Below are positions 54,623-64,000 of a stretch of DNA of 64,000 nucleotides, piece after piece. The position numbers and the translations under genes were made by a program. The notes below the pieces were generated by a model. It did no database searches. It had not been told where the DNA came from and was given only the letters and a program-made list of their open reading frames with translations. Numbering within the stretch: the first letter of the stretch is position 1; each line of letters starts with the position of its first letter. Source of the stretch: Thermocatellispora tengchongensis (GTDB taxonomy: Bacteria; Actinomycetota; Actinomycetes; Streptosporangiales; Streptosporangiaceae); the NCBI RefSeq assembly GCF_014202315.1, contig NZ_JACHGN010000003.1, positions 124,001-188,000 on the forward strand, in the 5' to 3' direction.

Positions 54623-56497
54623 GTGGCGAGCAAGGTCACCTCGGCCATCATGAGACAGGGGCTCGCGGTCCTGTGGGTGTCCATCCGAGCCGAGCCCGTG
54701 GTGTTCACCTTCGCGGTGCTGGCCAGCGGCGTCTACGGCCTGATGACGGTCGCGTCCGCCTGGGCGCTGGGCTGGGCCACCGAGCACGTGGTGCTGCCCT
54801 CCTTCGCCGACGGGGACGTGGCGGGCGGCACGGTCGCGGCCGGCGTCGCGCTGATCATCGGCGTGGCCCTGGTCAAGGCCGGCGGCGTCGCCTTCAGGCG
54901 CTTCCTGGCCGGCGTCATGCAGTACCGCATGCAGGCCCGCTCCCGGCGCGAGGTCACCCGGCAGTACCTGCGGCTCCCGCTGGCCTGGCACCACCGCCAC
55001 CCCACCGGCCAGCTCCTGTCCAACGCGAGCGCGGACGCCGAGGCCGCCTGGGCGCCGCTCGCGCCGCTGCCGATGGCGGTCGGCGTGGTGGTCATGCTGG
55101 TCGCGGCGGCCGTGGCCATGGTCCTGGCCGACCCGGTGCTGGCCCTGGTCGGCTTCCTGATCTTCCCCGCCATCGCGCTGCTGAACATGGTCTACCAGCG
55201 CAGGCTGAGCCCGCTGGCCGCCCGCGCCCAGCAGCTCCGCGCCGAGGTCAGCGAGATCGCGCACGAGAGCTTCGACGGCGCGCTGGTGGTCAAGACGCTG
55301 GGCCGGGAGGACCTGGAGGCCGCCAGGTTCCAGGCCAAGGCGCACGAGCTGCGCGACGCCAACATCGCCGTGGGCCGGGTGCGCGGCCTGTTCGATCCCA
55401 TGCTGGAGGCCCTGCCCACCCTCGGCGTGCTCGCGGTGCTGCTGTTCGGCGCGATGCGGCTGGAGTCGGGCGCGGTCACCGCCGGCACGCTGGTCCAGGT
55501 CGCCTACCTGTTCACGCTGCTGGCCTTCCCGATCCGGGCCCTGGGCTGGGTGCTGGCCGAGCTGCCGCGCAGCGTCGTGGGCTGGAGCCGGGTGCAGGCC
55601 GTGCTGGAGGCGACCGGCTCGATGTCGTACGGCACCGCCGTCATCGACGGCGACTCCCCGGCCCGGCTGGAGGTCAGCGGCCTGGCGTACTCCTACGGCG
55701 ACGCGCCCGTGCTGCGCGATGTCACCTTCGAGGTGCCCGCCGGGCGCACGGTCGCGCTCGTGGGGCCCACCGGGTCGGGCAAGTCCACCCTGGTGCAGGC
55801 CCTGGTACGGCTCGTGGACCCCGACGAGGGCTCGGTGCGCGTGGACGGCGTGGACCTGCGCGAGGTCGAGCGCGGCGGGATCAGCCGGGCCGTCGCGCTG
55901 GCCCCGCAGCACACGTTCCTGTTCGACGACACCGTGCGCGGCAACATCACCCTCGGCCTGCCCGTCCCGGACGAGGACGTGTGGGCCGCGCTGCGCCTGG
56001 CCCAGGCCGACGGCTTCGTCAGCGCGCTGCCCGCCGGGCTGGACACCAAGGTGGGGGAGCGCGGCACCAGCCTGTCGGGCGGCCAGCGCCAGCGCATCGC
56101 GCTGGCCCGCGCCGTCGTGCGCCGGCCCCGGCTGCTGGTCCTCGACGACGCCACCTCCAGCGTGGACCCCCAGGTCGAGGCCAAGATCCTGTACGGCCTG
56201 CGCGACGCCGCCGAGGCGTCCACCGTCGTCGTGGTCGCCTACCGCATGGCCACGATCGCGCTCGCCGACGAGGTGGTCTACCTGGAGCACGGCCGGGTCG
56301 CCGACCGGGGCCCGCACGAGGAGCTGATCACCCGCTGCGAGGGCTACCGCAACCTGGTCACCGCCTACGAGCGCGAGGAGGCCGAGCGCGCCGCGCTCAA
56401 CCAGGACCAGGAACCAGACGACGAACTGGACGAACTGGACGAACTGGACGAACTTCAGGACTTGCAGGACGACGACATCGAAGGGGTCTCCGCGTGA
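54623..56497 (+). CDS. ABC exporter half-transporter with degenerate ATP site
   Basis: 624 residues: six TM helices (about 25-310) then the nucleotide-binding domain with Walker A GPTGSGKST, signature LSGGQRQR and Walker B LLVLDDATSSVD. The catalytic Glu after Walker B is D509 and the H-loop His is Y540 (VVAYRMATI), so its own ATP site should hydrolyse poorly. The C-terminus has four DEL triplets from a 9-bp DNA repeat. The GTG start gives the family N-terminus. Forms a heterodimer with the next gene (overlap GTGA). Substrate unknown, lipid or drug type. Confidence 0.93.
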   Translation: MASKVTSAIMRQGLAVLWVSIRAEPVVFTFAVLASGVYGLMTVASAWALGWATEHVVLPSFADGDVAGGTVAAGVALIIGVALVKAGGVAFRRFLAGVMQYRMQARSRREVTRQYLRLPLAWHHRHPTGQLLSNASADAEAAWAPLAPLPMAVGVVVMLVAAAVAMVLADPVLALVGFLIFPAIALLNMVYQRRLSPLAARAQQLRAEVSEIAHESFDGALVVKTLGREDLEAARFQAKAHELRDANIAVGRVRGLFDPMLEALPTLGVLAVLLFGAMRLESGAVTAGTLVQVAYLFTLLAFPIRALGWVLAELPRSVVGWSRVQAVLEATGSMSYGTAVIDGDSPARLEVSGLAYSYGDAPVLRDVTFEVPAGRTVALVGPTGSGKSTLVQALVRLVDPDEGSVRVDGVDLREVERGGISRAVALAPQHTFLFDDTVRGNITLGLPVPDEDVWAALRLAQADGFVSALPAGLDTKVGERGTSLSGGQRQRIALARAVVRRPRLLVLDDATSSVDPQVEAKILYGLRDAAEASTVVVVAYRMATIALADEVVYLEHGRVADRGPHEELITRCEGYRNLVTAYEREEAERAALNQDQEPDDELDELDELDELQDLQDDDIEGVSA

Positions 56498-58272
56498 CCA
56501 CCGCGTTCCAGGGGATCGACCGCTCGGCCCTGGCCACCGTGCGCAGAGGGCTGTCGCTGACGCCCGAGTTCCGCCGCGGCTTGGCCGGCACGCTGGCGCT
56601 GGCGGTGGTCGCCACCATCGGCAAGATCATCGTGCCGATCGCGGTGCAGCAGACCATCGACACCGGCCTGAAGGGCTCGGTGCCCGACGTGCCCTACATC
56701 CGCACCGCCGTGCTGGTGTGCGCCGCCGCCGTCGTGCTGACCGCGCTCGCGGCGTACTGGATGAACGTGCGGCTGTACAAGTCGACGGAGTCCTCGCTCG
56801 CCACGCTGCGCACCCGCGGCTTCCGGCACGTCCACGACCTGTCGGTGCTCACGCAGAACACCGAGCGGCGCGGCGCGCTGGTCTCGCGGGTCACCGGCGA
56901 CGTGGACCAGATCACGACCTTCATGCAGTCCGGCGGACTGATGATCATCATCGCGGGCGGCCAGTTGCTGGTGGCCAGCGTGCTGATGCTGATCTACTCC
57001 TGGCAGCTCACGCTGCTGGTGTGGGCGTGCTTCCTGCCGCTGGCGGTCGCGCTGCCCCGGTTCCAGCGCTGGCTGTCGGGGGCGTACACGACCGTGCGCG
57101 AGCGCACCGGCGACGTGCTGGCCGCCGTGAGCGAGTCGGTGGTCGGCGCCGCGGTGATCCGGGCGTACGGCTCGGAGGACCGCACCGCCCGGCGCGTGGA
57201 CGCGGCCATCGAGGCCAACCGCGCCGCCCAGACCCGGGCGCAGCGGATCGTGGCCACCGTGTTCCCGCTCACCGAGATCATGGCCGCGGTCGCCATCGCG
57301 GGAGTGGTGCTGCTCGGCGTGCGGCTCGGCCTGGACGGCGGCATCACCGCCGGCCGCCTGATCGCCTTCCTGTTCCTGATCACGCTGTTCATCTCGCCGC
57401 TGCAGATCGCCACCGAGGTGCTGAACGAGGCGCAGAACGCGGTGGCGGGCTGGCGGCGCATCCTCGGCGTGCTCGACACCCCGCCGGACGTGGCCGACCC
57501 GGGCGAGGACGGCGTGACGCTGCCGCGCGGCCCCATCTCGGTCACCTTCGAGAACGTCGGCTTCGCCTACCCGGGCGGCCCGCAGGTGCTGCACGAGGTG
57601 TCGGTGGAGATCCCGCCGCGCTCCCGCGTCGCCGTCGTCGGCGAGACCGGCTCGGGCAAGACCACCTTCGCCAAGCTGCTCACCCGGCTGATGGACCCCA
57701 CCGGCGGCCGGGTGCTGGTGGACGGGCACGACCTGCGCGAGGTCCGCTTCTCCTCGCTGCGCGAGCGGATCGTGATGGTGCCCCAGGACGGCTTCCTGTT
57801 CGACGGCACGCTGGCCGACAACATCCGCTACGGCCGCCCCGCCGCCACCGACGAGGAGATCCTGCTCGCGCTCACCGAGCTGGGCCTGGCCGACTGGCTG
57901 GAGGGCCTGCCCGCCGGGCTGGAGACCCGGGTCGGGCAGCGCGGGGAGTCGCTGTCGGCCGGGGAGCGCCAGCTCGTCGCGCTGACCCGCGCCTACCTCG
58001 CCGACCCCGACCTGCTGCTGCTGGACGAGGCCACCTCCGCCGTGGACCCGGCCACGGAGGTGCGGCTGGCGCGGGCCCTGGAGGGCGTGACCCGGGGGCG
58101 TACGGCCGTGTCGATCGCGCACCGGCTGTCCACCGCCGAGGCCGCCGACGAGGTGCTGGTCTTCGACAAGGGCCGCATCGTGCAGCGCGGCCCGCACGCC
58201 GAGCTGGTCGCCGAGCCCGGGGTCTACGCGGGCCTGTACGCGAGCTGGGCCGCCACCACCGGCTCCCGCTGA
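56494..58272 (+). CDS. ABC exporter half-transporter with canonical ATP site
   Basis: 592-residue partner: six TM helices and an NBD with Walker A GETGSGKTT, Walker B LLLLDEATSAVD and H-loop SIAHRLST intact, while its signature reads LSAGERQ. Together with the upstream LSGGQ it would form the one active site of an asymmetric exporter such as BmrCD or TM287/288. GTGA overlap with the upstream gene. Confidence 0.94.
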   Translation: MTTAFQGIDRSALATVRRGLSLTPEFRRGLAGTLALAVVATIGKIIVPIAVQQTIDTGLKGSVPDVPYIRTAVLVCAAAVVLTALAAYWMNVRLYKSTESSLATLRTRGFRHVHDLSVLTQNTERRGALVSRVTGDVDQITTFMQSGGLMIIIAGGQLLVASVLMLIYSWQLTLLVWACFLPLAVALPRFQRWLSGAYTTVRERTGDVLAAVSESVVGAAVIRAYGSEDRTARRVDAAIEANRAAQTRAQRIVATVFPLTEIMAAVAIAGVVLLGVRLGLDGGITAGRLIAFLFLITLFISPLQIATEVLNEAQNAVAGWRRILGVLDTPPDVADPGEDGVTLPRGPISVTFENVGFAYPGGPQVLHEVSVEIPPRSRVAVVGETGSGKTTFAKLLTRLMDPTGGRVLVDGHDLREVRFSSLRERIVMVPQDGFLFDGTLADNIRYGRPAATDEEILLALTELGLADWLEGLPAGLETRVGQRGESLSAGERQLVALTRAYLADPDLLLLDEATSAVDPATEVRLARALEGVTRGRTAVSIAHRLSTAEAADEVLVFDKGRIVQRGPHAELVAEPGVYAGLYASWAATTGSR

Positions 58273-58428
58273 CCCTCCCGCTGACCCCTTCGCCCCTTCC
58301 CTCATCCCGATCCATGCCGGCGCCAAGTCGCCGCCAACGCGCCGCCAAGGCACCGCCAAGTCGCTCCCAAGGCGGCCCCGCGATGCTGACGGGGAACCGA
58401 CGGTGACGGGGAGTACGAAGGGAAGGCG

Positions 58429-59799
58429 ATGAGCCACAACGACGGGGTATTGGGGGACGACCTGCGGCGCGTGGTGCGCGGGCGGGTGCTCGTGCCGGGC
58501 GAGGAGGGCTTCGCGGCGGCGGCGACGCCGTGGAACGTCGCGGTCGCCCAGCCGGTGCGGGCGGTCGTGGAGGTGGCCGACGCGGACGACGCCGCCAAGC
58601 TGGTCGCCTTCGCGAGCGGGGCCGGCCTGGCGGTGACGACGCAGCCGACCGGCCACGGCGCGACCGGCGACGTCGAGGGCGCCATCCTGGTGCGTCCCTC
58701 GCGGCTGCGCGGGGTCGAGGTGCGCCCCGCCGAGCGGGTCGTGCGCTTCGAGGCGGGCATGTCCTGGGGCGAGGTGCTGGACGAGGCCGGCAAGCACGGC
58801 CTGGGCGCGCTCGCGGGCAGCAGCCCCGTGGTCGGCGCCACCGGCTACCTGCTCGGCGGGGGCATGAGCTGGTTCGGCCGGGCCCACGGCGTCGCGGCGA
58901 ACAGCGTGCGCGCCTTCGAGGTGGTGGACGCCGACGGGGAGCGCGCCCGGGTCACGGCCGGCTCCGACCCGGGCCTGTTCTTCGCCCTGCGCGGCGGCGG
59001 AGGTGACTTCGCCCTGGTCACCGCGGTCGAGCTGGAGCTGTTCGACGCGCCCGAGCTGTACGGCGGCCGGATCATGTGGCCGTACGCGATGGCCCGCGAG
59101 GTCGGCGAGGCGTTCCTGGAGATCACCCGGGACGCGCCCGAGGAGCTGTCGGTGTGGTTCGCCCTGATGCACTTCCCGCCGTCCCCGAACGTGCCGGAGC
59201 CGCTGCGCGGGCTGTCGGTGGTGGTCGCCGACGCGGTCCACCTCGGCGGCGAGGCCGAGGGCCGTGAGCTGCTGCGCCGGTTCGAGCCGATCCCGGGCGT
59301 GATCCTGGACACCAGGACCGGCAGGCGGATGTCGGAGCTGGGCGACGTGTGCGCCGAGCCGGTGGCCCCCATGCCGGTCAAGGCGGCCGGGCGGATGCTG
59401 ACCCGCTTCGACGACCTGGTGCTCGACCGTCTGCTGACGGCCGCGGGGCCCCAGGGCGTCGGGCCGCTGAACAGCGTCCAGATCCGCCACACCGGCGGCG
59501 CGCTGGCCCGTACGCCGGCCGTGCCGTCCGCCGCCGGGAGCTTCCCCGAGCCGTACCTGTGCAACAACGTGGGCGTGCTCGCCACGCCCGAGACGGCGCG
59601 GCTGGTCGCCGCCCGCGACGCAGAGATCGCCGCCGCCCTCGCGCCGTACACCGGCGAGCGCCGCCCGCTGACCTTCATGGAGGCGGGCGACACGGCCGCC
59701 GCCGCCTTCTCCCCGGAGACGCTGGCCCGCCTGCGCGAGATCAAGCGGGCCCGCGACCCGCACGGCGTGTTCCGCGGCAACTTCCCGGTCATGGGCTGA
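58429..59799 (+). CDS. FAD-linked oxidoreductase, berberine-bridge-enzyme-like
   Basis: 456 residues. FAD-binding PCMH domain at about 30-205: TTQPTGHGATGDVEGAILV with the His that in related enzymes binds FAD covalently, then VVGATGYLLGGGMSWFGRAHG and RGGGGDFALVTAVELELF. C-terminal BBE segment ends ARDPHGVFRGNFPV. No signal peptide. Substrate undetermined. AAGGGAAGG precedes the ATG. A short array of CGCCGCCAA-like repeats (about 58320-58375) lies upstream. Confidence 0.88.
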   Translation: MSHNDGVLGDDLRRVVRGRVLVPGEEGFAAAATPWNVAVAQPVRAVVEVADADDAAKLVAFASGAGLAVTTQPTGHGATGDVEGAILVRPSRLRGVEVRPAERVVRFEAGMSWGEVLDEAGKHGLGALAGSSPVVGATGYLLGGGMSWFGRAHGVAANSVRAFEVVDADGERARVTAGSDPGLFFALRGGGGDFALVTAVELELFDAPELYGGRIMWPYAMAREVGEAFLEITRDAPEELSVWFALMHFPPSPNVPEPLRGLSVVVADAVHLGGEAEGRELLRRFEPIPGVILDTRTGRRMSELGDVCAEPVAPMPVKAAGRMLTRFDDLVLDRLLTAAGPQGVGPLNSVQIRHTGGALARTPAVPSAAGSFPEPYLCNNVGVLATPETARLVAARDAEIAAALAPYTGERRPLTFMEAGDTAAAAFSPETLARLREIKRARDPHGVFRGNFPVMG

Positions 59800-59850
59800 C
59801 CGGCGCCGGGCGGGGGCGGGACCGCGCGCCCCGTGCGGCAGAATTGAGCC

Positions 59851-60210
59851 ATGGCCGCCGACTCGCTCGATCCCGCCGTCGCCGCCAGGCTCAAGCGCAA
59901 CCCCGATGGCCTGGTGCCCGCCGTCGTGCAGCAGTACGACACCGGCGAGGTGCTCATGCTCGCCTGGATGAACGACGAGGCGCTGCATCGCACGCTCACC
60001 ACGGGCCGCGCCACCTACTGGTCGCGCAGCCGCTCGGAGTTCTGGGTCAAGGGCGACACCTCCGGCCACGTCCAGTGGGTGAAGTCGGTGGCGCTCGACT
60101 GCGACGGCGACACGATCCTGCTCCAGGTGGACCAGGTCGGGGCGGCCTGCCACACCGGCGACCGCACCTGCTTCGACGCCGGGGCCCTCACGGTCACCGG
60201 CACGCGCTGA
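59851..60210 (+). CDS. hisI: Phosphoribosyl-AMP cyclohydrolase
   Basis: 119-residue HisI (no HisE fusion), third step of histidine synthesis. Motifs: [55 protein letters not shown] with the zinc Cys residues. Separated from the main his operon by the LLM to FAD-oxidoreductase block. Its stop overlaps the Trp-associated gene by one base. Confidence 0.96.
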   Translation: MAADSLDPAVAARLKRNPDGLVPAVVQQYDTGEVLMLAWMNDEALHRTLTTGRATYWSRSRSEFWVKGDTSGHVQWVKSVALDCDGDTILLQVDQVGAACHTGDRTCFDAGALTVTGTR

Positions 60211-60824
60211 TGCGCGGCGGAGCGGGCCCGTGGGTCCTCGCCTGCGCGGCGGGGGCCGGGCTCGCCCTGCTCGCGTCCGGGCGCGAGTGGGCCACCGTCG
60301 CCTCCGGCACCGCGGGCCCGCACGGCCAGATCGCGGTGACGGGCGGCGAGCTGTCCGCCGGGGCGAGCACGCTCGCGCTGGCCGGCGGCGCCGCCGCGCT
60401 GGCGGTCCTGGCCGCCCGGGGCGTGTGGCGGCGGGTGCTCGCCGTGGCGCTCGCCCTGTGCGGGGCGGGTGTGGCCGCGGCGGCGTGCTCCGCCGCCTTG
60501 TCCGGCTCGGCCGCGCTCGACGCCGCGGCCGCCAAGGGCGTCATCGCGGGCGACGCGGTGCGGGTCGCCGTGGCCTGGCCGTGGCCGGCAGCGGCGGTCG
60601 CGGGCGGGTTGGTGCTGGTCGCGGCGGGTGTGGTGGCCGTGATCCGCGGCGGGCGCTGGCGCGGCATGTCCGACCGCTACGAGCGCCCCGGCACCCGTAC
60701 GGCGTCCGCCGGCGCCGCCCGGAGCGGCGCTCCGGCGAGCGCCCGTGAGCTGTGGGACGCCATCGACCAGGGCGCCGACCCGACCCTCGACGGCGACCCC
60801 GCGCCCGGCCGCAGCGAGAAGTGA
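60210..60824 (+). CDS. Trp biosynthesis-associated membrane protein (TIGR02234 family)
   Basis: 204 residues with four TM segments, a first-loop GREWATV motif typical of the family, and a charged C-terminal tail. In other actinomycetes it follows trpE; here it follows hisI directly (TGATG overlap). Function unknown; name comes from conserved location. Confidence 0.85.
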   Translation: MRGGAGPWVLACAAGAGLALLASGREWATVASGTAGPHGQIAVTGGELSAGASTLALAGGAAALAVLAARGVWRRVLAVALALCGAGVAAAACSAALSGSAALDAAAAKGVIAGDAVRVAVAWPWPAAAVAGGLVLVAAGVVAVIRGGRWRGMSDRYERPGTRTASAGAARSGAPASARELWDAIDQGADPTLDGDPAPGRSEK

Positions 60825-60950
60825 CAGTCGCTCGCACAATTGACTGTCGGTTACAAGTTGTCCACAAAGCGGACGATCCCCTGTTCGGCGCCCCAGTTCT
60901 CGCTAGGCTTTCGCCCCGCAACTCGAACTTGAGTACATAGGAGTCAGTTA

Positions 60951-61361
60951 ATGAGCTACGGGAATCAGCCGGGCGGTCCGGGCGATTACGGGACGCCTCC
61001 CCCTGGCGGGTACGGTCCGCCCGGTGGCGGCTACGGCCCGCCGCCCGGCGGCGGCTACGGCCCGCCCGGCGGCTACGGCGCGCCTCAGTCGCCTCCCGAC
61101 AACCACCTCGTCCCGGCGATCCTCACGACGCTGTTCTGCTGCCTTCCGTTCGGTATCGTGTCCATCGTGAAGTCCTCGCAGGTCAACTCCAAGTGGGCGG
61201 CGGGCGACTACCAGGGCGCGATCGCGGCCTCCGACGAGGCCAAGACGTGGTGGAAGCGGGCGCTCATCGTCGGTCTGATCGTCAACGTGCTCGCCATCGT
61301 GCTCTACTTCGTCTTCGTCGTGATCGTCTTCTCCACCGCGACGACCTACAGCAGCTACTGA
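60951..61361 (+). CDS. CD225/dispanin-family small membrane protein
   Basis: 136 residues. A Gly/Tyr/Pro-rich N-terminal part with repeated GGGYGPP units (1-45) precedes two membrane segments: LVPAILTTLFCCLPFGIVSIV (CD225 core with paired Cys) and a second at about 105-128. The loop between has SSQVNSKWAAGDYQGA, a family feature. Role unknown. TAGGAG precedes the ATG. Stop overlaps the next start. Confidence 0.88.
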   Translation: MSYGNQPGGPGDYGTPPPGGYGPPGGGYGPPPGGGYGPPGGYGAPQSPPDNHLVPAILTTLFCCLPFGIVSIVKSSQVNSKWAAGDYQGAIAASDEAKTWWKRALIVGLIVNVLAIVLYFVFVVIVFSTATTYSSY

Positions 61362-61801
61362 TGACGTTGCACCTTGCGACCGCCGGGCGGCGGACGACGA
61401 GAGAACGGCTCCGGGCCGTCCTCGCGCCGCTCGGTGTCGCGGCGGCGACGGGCGCGGTGTTCGTCGTCGTGGGGTTGCGCGACCCCAACCAGCCGGGCCA
61501 CTACCCGACCTGCCCCTTCCTGTGGGCGACCGGGCTGTTCTGTCCCGGCTGCGGCACCCTGCGCACGATCCACGCGCTCGCGCACGGCGACGTCGTCGCC
61601 GCGCTCGGGCTCAACCCTCTCGCCGTGGCCACGATTCCGTTCCTGCTGTTCTGGTGGGGGCGCTGGGCGCTGAGATCGTGGCAGGGCAGGCCCGTACGCA
61701 CGAAGCTGGCGCACCCGGCGTACATCTGGGGATTCTTCGTGCTCGTCATCGCGTACTGGATCGTGCGCAACCTGCCTTTCGGCGCATTCCTCGCCCCCTA
61801 G
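61361..61801 (+). CDS. DUF2752-family membrane protein
   Basis: 146 residues, three TM segments, with the family motif PTCPFLWATGLFCPGCGTLRTIHALAHGD. Often found next to CD225 proteins, as here (ATG overlaps the previous TGA). Function unknown. Confidence 0.85.
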   Translation: MTLHLATAGRRTTRERLRAVLAPLGVAAATGAVFVVVGLRDPNQPGHYPTCPFLWATGLFCPGCGTLRTIHALAHGDVVAALGLNPLAVATIPFLLFWWGRWALRSWQGRPVRTKLAHPAYIWGFFVLVIAYWIVRNLPFGAFLAP

Positions 61802-61968
61802 CCGGCCCATACGCGACCGGCCCCGTCCACCCAATGGCGGGGTCGGGCGGCCGAGGCCGATAACATCGGCAGACGAGGCCGCGCACAATGCCCGGCCGGG
61901 GGCCGCCGGCTCGCCTGGCCGCGGATCGGGGCCAGTCCACACACATCGACCGGAGGGACCCTGATCGG

Positions 61969-62043
61969 GTGAGCGAGCGGACGGATCGGCCCGACGTGTT
62001 CGCGACCGCGAACTCCGAGCTCCGCAGCGAGGAGATGGCATGA
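61969..62043 (+). CDS. 24-residue upstream frame coupled to trpC
   Basis: A GTG with GGAGGG 11 bases upstream opens 24 codons (beginning [11 protein letters not shown]) whose TGA overlaps the trpC ATG (ATGA). It lacks Trp codons, so classical Trp attenuation is unlikely. It may couple translation into trpC, which also has its own GAGGAG 7 bases before the ATG inside this frame. Confidence 0.35.
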   Translation: MSERTDRPDVFATANSELRSEEMA

Positions 62044-62879
62044 CAGTGCTCGATGAGATCCTGGACGGGGTGCGGGAAGACCTCGCCGACAGGCAGCGGG
62101 CCGTGTCGCTCGACGAGCTCAAGCGGCGCGCCGAGCGCGCGCCCGACCCCAAGGACGCCTACGCCGCCCTGGGCGGCGACAAGGTCTCGGTCATCGCCGA
62201 GGTCAAGCGGTCGAGCCCGTCCAAGGGCGCCCTGGCCGCCATCGCCGACCCGGCGGCCCTGGCCGCCGACTACGAGGCGGGCGGCGCCCACGTGATCAGC
62301 GTGCTGACCGAGCGGCGCCGCTTCGCCGGCACGCTGGACGACCTGGCCGCGGTGCGCGCCGCCGTGGACATCCCGATCCTGCGCAAGGACTTCATCGTCA
62401 CCTCCTACCAGCTCTGGGAGGCGCGGGCCTACGGCGCCGACCTGGCGCTGCTGATCGTGGCCGCGCTGGACCAGAACGCGCTGGTGTCGCTGATCGAGCG
62501 GGCCGAGTCCATCGGCCTGGCGCCGCTCGTCGAGGTGCACACCGAGGAGGAGACCGAGCGCGCGCTCGCCGCCGGGGCCAAGATCATCGGGATCAACGCG
62601 CGCGACCTGAAAACCCTCCAGGTCGACCGCGAGGTCTTCGCGAAGCTCGCGCCGAAGATCCCCGACGGTATCATCAAGATCGCCGAGTCCGGGGTCCGAG
62701 GCCCCCACGACCTGCTCGCGTACGCCCGTGCGGGCGCCGACGCGGTGCTCGTGGGCGAGAGCCTGGTCACCGGCAAGGACCCCAAGGCCGCCGTCGTCGA
62801 TCTGGTCACCGCCGGGGCGCATCCGGCGACGCGATTCGACGCCACGCGCCCTGACCAAGGATCAGAGGGACACCAGTGA
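62040..62879 (+). CDS. trpC: Indole-3-glycerol-phosphate synthase
   Basis: 279-residue barrel enzyme converting CdRP to indole-glycerol phosphate. Motifs: [83 protein letters not shown]. Monofunctional, no TrpF fusion. The stop overlaps the trpB GTG; no trpM/trpX frame lies between. Confidence 0.96.
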   Translation: MTVLDEILDGVREDLADRQRAVSLDELKRRAERAPDPKDAYAALGGDKVSVIAEVKRSSPSKGALAAIADPAALAADYEAGGAHVISVLTERRRFAGTLDDLAAVRAAVDIPILRKDFIVTSYQLWEARAYGADLALLIVAALDQNALVSLIERAESIGLAPLVEVHTEEETERALAAGAKIIGINARDLKTLQVDREVFAKLAPKIPDGIIKIAESGVRGPHDLLAYARAGADAVLVGESLVTGKDPKAAVVDLVTAGAHPATRFDATRPDQGSEGHQ

Positions 62880-64000
62880 CCACATCCAACGCGCCCGCCG
62901 AGGGCGCCCTGATCACCGCGGCCGACTTCGCCGGCGGCGGCCCGCACGGCGACGACCCCGACATCCGGGGCAAGTTCGGCATCTTCGGCGGGCGCTACGT
63001 GCCCGAGGCGCTCATCCCGGCCCTGGACGAGGTCGCCAGGACCTACGAGGAGGCCAAGCGCGACCCCGAGTTCCTGCGCGAGTTCGACCACCTGCTGCGC
63101 ACCTACGCCGGCCGCCCGACCACGCTGACCGACGTGCCGCGCTTCTCCGAGCAGGCCGGCGGGGCCCGGATCGTGCTCAAGCGCGAGGACCTCACCCACA
63201 CCGGCGCGCACAAGATCAACAATGTGATCGGCCAGGCGCTGCTGACCAAGCGGCTCGGCAAGACCCGGGTGATCGCCGAGACCGGCGCCGGCCAGCACGG
63301 CGTGGCCACCGCGACCGCCGCGGCCCTGCTCGGCCTGGAGTGCGTGATCTACATGGGCGCCGTCGACTGCGAGCGCCAGGCGCTCAACGTCGCCCGCATG
63401 AAGCTGCTCGGCGCCACCGTCGTGCCCGTCCACAACGGCAGCAAGACCCTCAAGGACGCCATCAACGAGGCGTTCCGCGACTGGGTCACCAACGTGGACC
63501 ACACCCACTACCTCTTCGGCACCGTCGCGGGCCCGCACCCGTTCCCCGAGATCGTGCGCGACTTCGCCCGGATCATCGGGGTCGAGGCCCGCCGCCAGAT
63601 GCTGGAGCTCACCGGCAGGCTGCCCGACGCGGTGTGCGCGGCCGTCGGCGGCGGCTCCAACGCGATCGGCATCTTCCACGCCTTCATCGGCGACGAGGGG
63701 GTTCGGCTCCACGGCTACGAGGCCGCCGGGCACGGCCTGGAGAGCGGCGAGCACGCGCTCACCCTCACCGCGGGCAGCGTCGGCGTGCTGCACGGCGCGC
63801 GCACGTACGTGCTGCAGGACGACGAGGGCCAGACCATCGAGTCGCACTCGATCTCGGCCGGCCTCGACTACCCCGGGGTGGGCCCCGAGCACGCCTGGCT
63901 CAAGGACTCCGGCAGGGCGACCTACCACGGCGTCACCGACGACGAGGCCATGCAGGCGTTCTCGCTGCTCGCCCGCACCGAGGGCATCATCCCGGCCATC
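62876..64000 (+). CDS. trpB: Tryptophan synthase beta subunit (3' end outside window)
   Basis: First 375 codons of TrpB, which joins indole and serine with [23 protein letters not shown] at the start, PLP lysine K113 in [29 protein letters not shown], and [14 protein letters not shown] for phosphate binding. GTGA overlap with trpC. Open at the right edge; trpA presumably follows. Confidence 0.97.
   Translation, partial: MTTSNAPAEGALITAADFAGGGPHGDDPDIRGKFGIFGGRYVPEALIPALDEVARTYEEAKRDPEFLREFDHLLRTYAGRPTTLTDVPRFSEQAGGARIVLKREDLTHTGAHKINNVIGQALLTKRLGKTRVIAETGAGQHGVATATAAALLGLECVIYMGAVDCERQALNVARMKLLGATVVPVHNGSKTLKDAINEAFRDWVTNVDHTHYLFGTVAGPHPFPEIVRDFARIIGVEARRQMLELTGRLPDAVCAAVGGGSNAIGIFHAFIGDEGVRLHGYEAAGHGLESGEHALTLTAGSVGVLHGARTYVLQDDEGQTIESHSISAGLDYPGVGPEHAWLKDSGRATYHGVTDDEAMQAFSLLARTEGIIPAI

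Noticed and set aside
56455-60153. Long minus-strand frame (1232 codons) opposite the ABC, flavin oxidoreductase and hisI genes
   Set aside because: Antisense shadow across three well-supported genes.
61802-62039. Trp-attenuation leader before trpC
   Set aside because: No run of Trp codons and no terminator hairpin with a U-tract was found; only a coupled 24-codon frame.

Overview
The window is a very GC-rich chromosomal segment (most third codon positions are G or C) with frequent GTG starts, GTGA/ATGA gene overlaps and long antisense open frames. Gene content (PriA-type HisA, Wag31-type DivIVA, SepF, DnaE1, TIGR03085, a Trp-associated membrane protein, GVHH-type IleRS) and order point to a filamentous actinomycete, most like Streptosporangiales (Nonomuraea/Actinomadura relatives); the genus cannot be fixed from sequence alone. 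Most of the window is conserved housekeeping DNA. No rRNA, tRNA, CRISPR array, transposase or phage gene was seen.

Layout. 1-6390 is the end of the division cluster: ftsZ (5' truncated), yggS, sepF, yggT, divIVA, and a membrane protein with two Cys-rich modules. 6981-10450 is ileS on the minus strand with an Ile T-box leader. 10681-12802 holds a DksA/TraR-like zinc-finger gene, lspA and an rluD-type pseudouridine synthase, overlapping or closely packed. 13018-18484 holds two minus-strand Ser/Thr protein kinases with single TM segments and low-complexity linkers. 18685-19896 is a leader peptide, an attenuator-like terminator and a degenerate DAHP-synthase/chorismate-mutase fusion. An amino-acid permease and dnaE1 follow, then a 49-bp tandem-repeat array (25066-25384).

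25636-34474 is an accessory carbohydrate operon: promoter with an embedded palindromic operator, binding protein and two permeases of a CUT1 ABC importer without its ATPase, an N-acetylneuraminate-lyase-like aldolase, a FadR-type GntR regulator, a GH36 alpha-galactosidase and a Tat-exported beta-helix protein. The combination suggests uptake and breakdown of an alpha-galactosylated nonulosonic-acid (sialic acid or Kdn type) glycan and is the best candidate for an undescribed system. 34514-37714 holds a DUF998 membrane protein under a double palindrome, a decayed gene, and a PadR regulator with a partner membrane protein joined through a repeat-built small frame.

37737-44276 holds a class A PBP, a MurA-family enzyme with Asp at the fosfomycin-target Cys, an amidase and a YbaK deacylase. 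44388-50533 is the his operon (hisD-C-B-orf-H-orf-priA-ridA-like-F). Then come an LLM monooxygenase, a glutamine-synthetase-like gene, a small TM protein, a TIGR03085 protein, a heterodimeric ABC exporter with one degenerate ATP site and a flavin oxidoreductase. hisI, the Trp-associated membrane protein, trpC and trpB (3' truncated) close the window; trpE is not at its usual place after hisI, and PriA probably supplies the TrpF activity.
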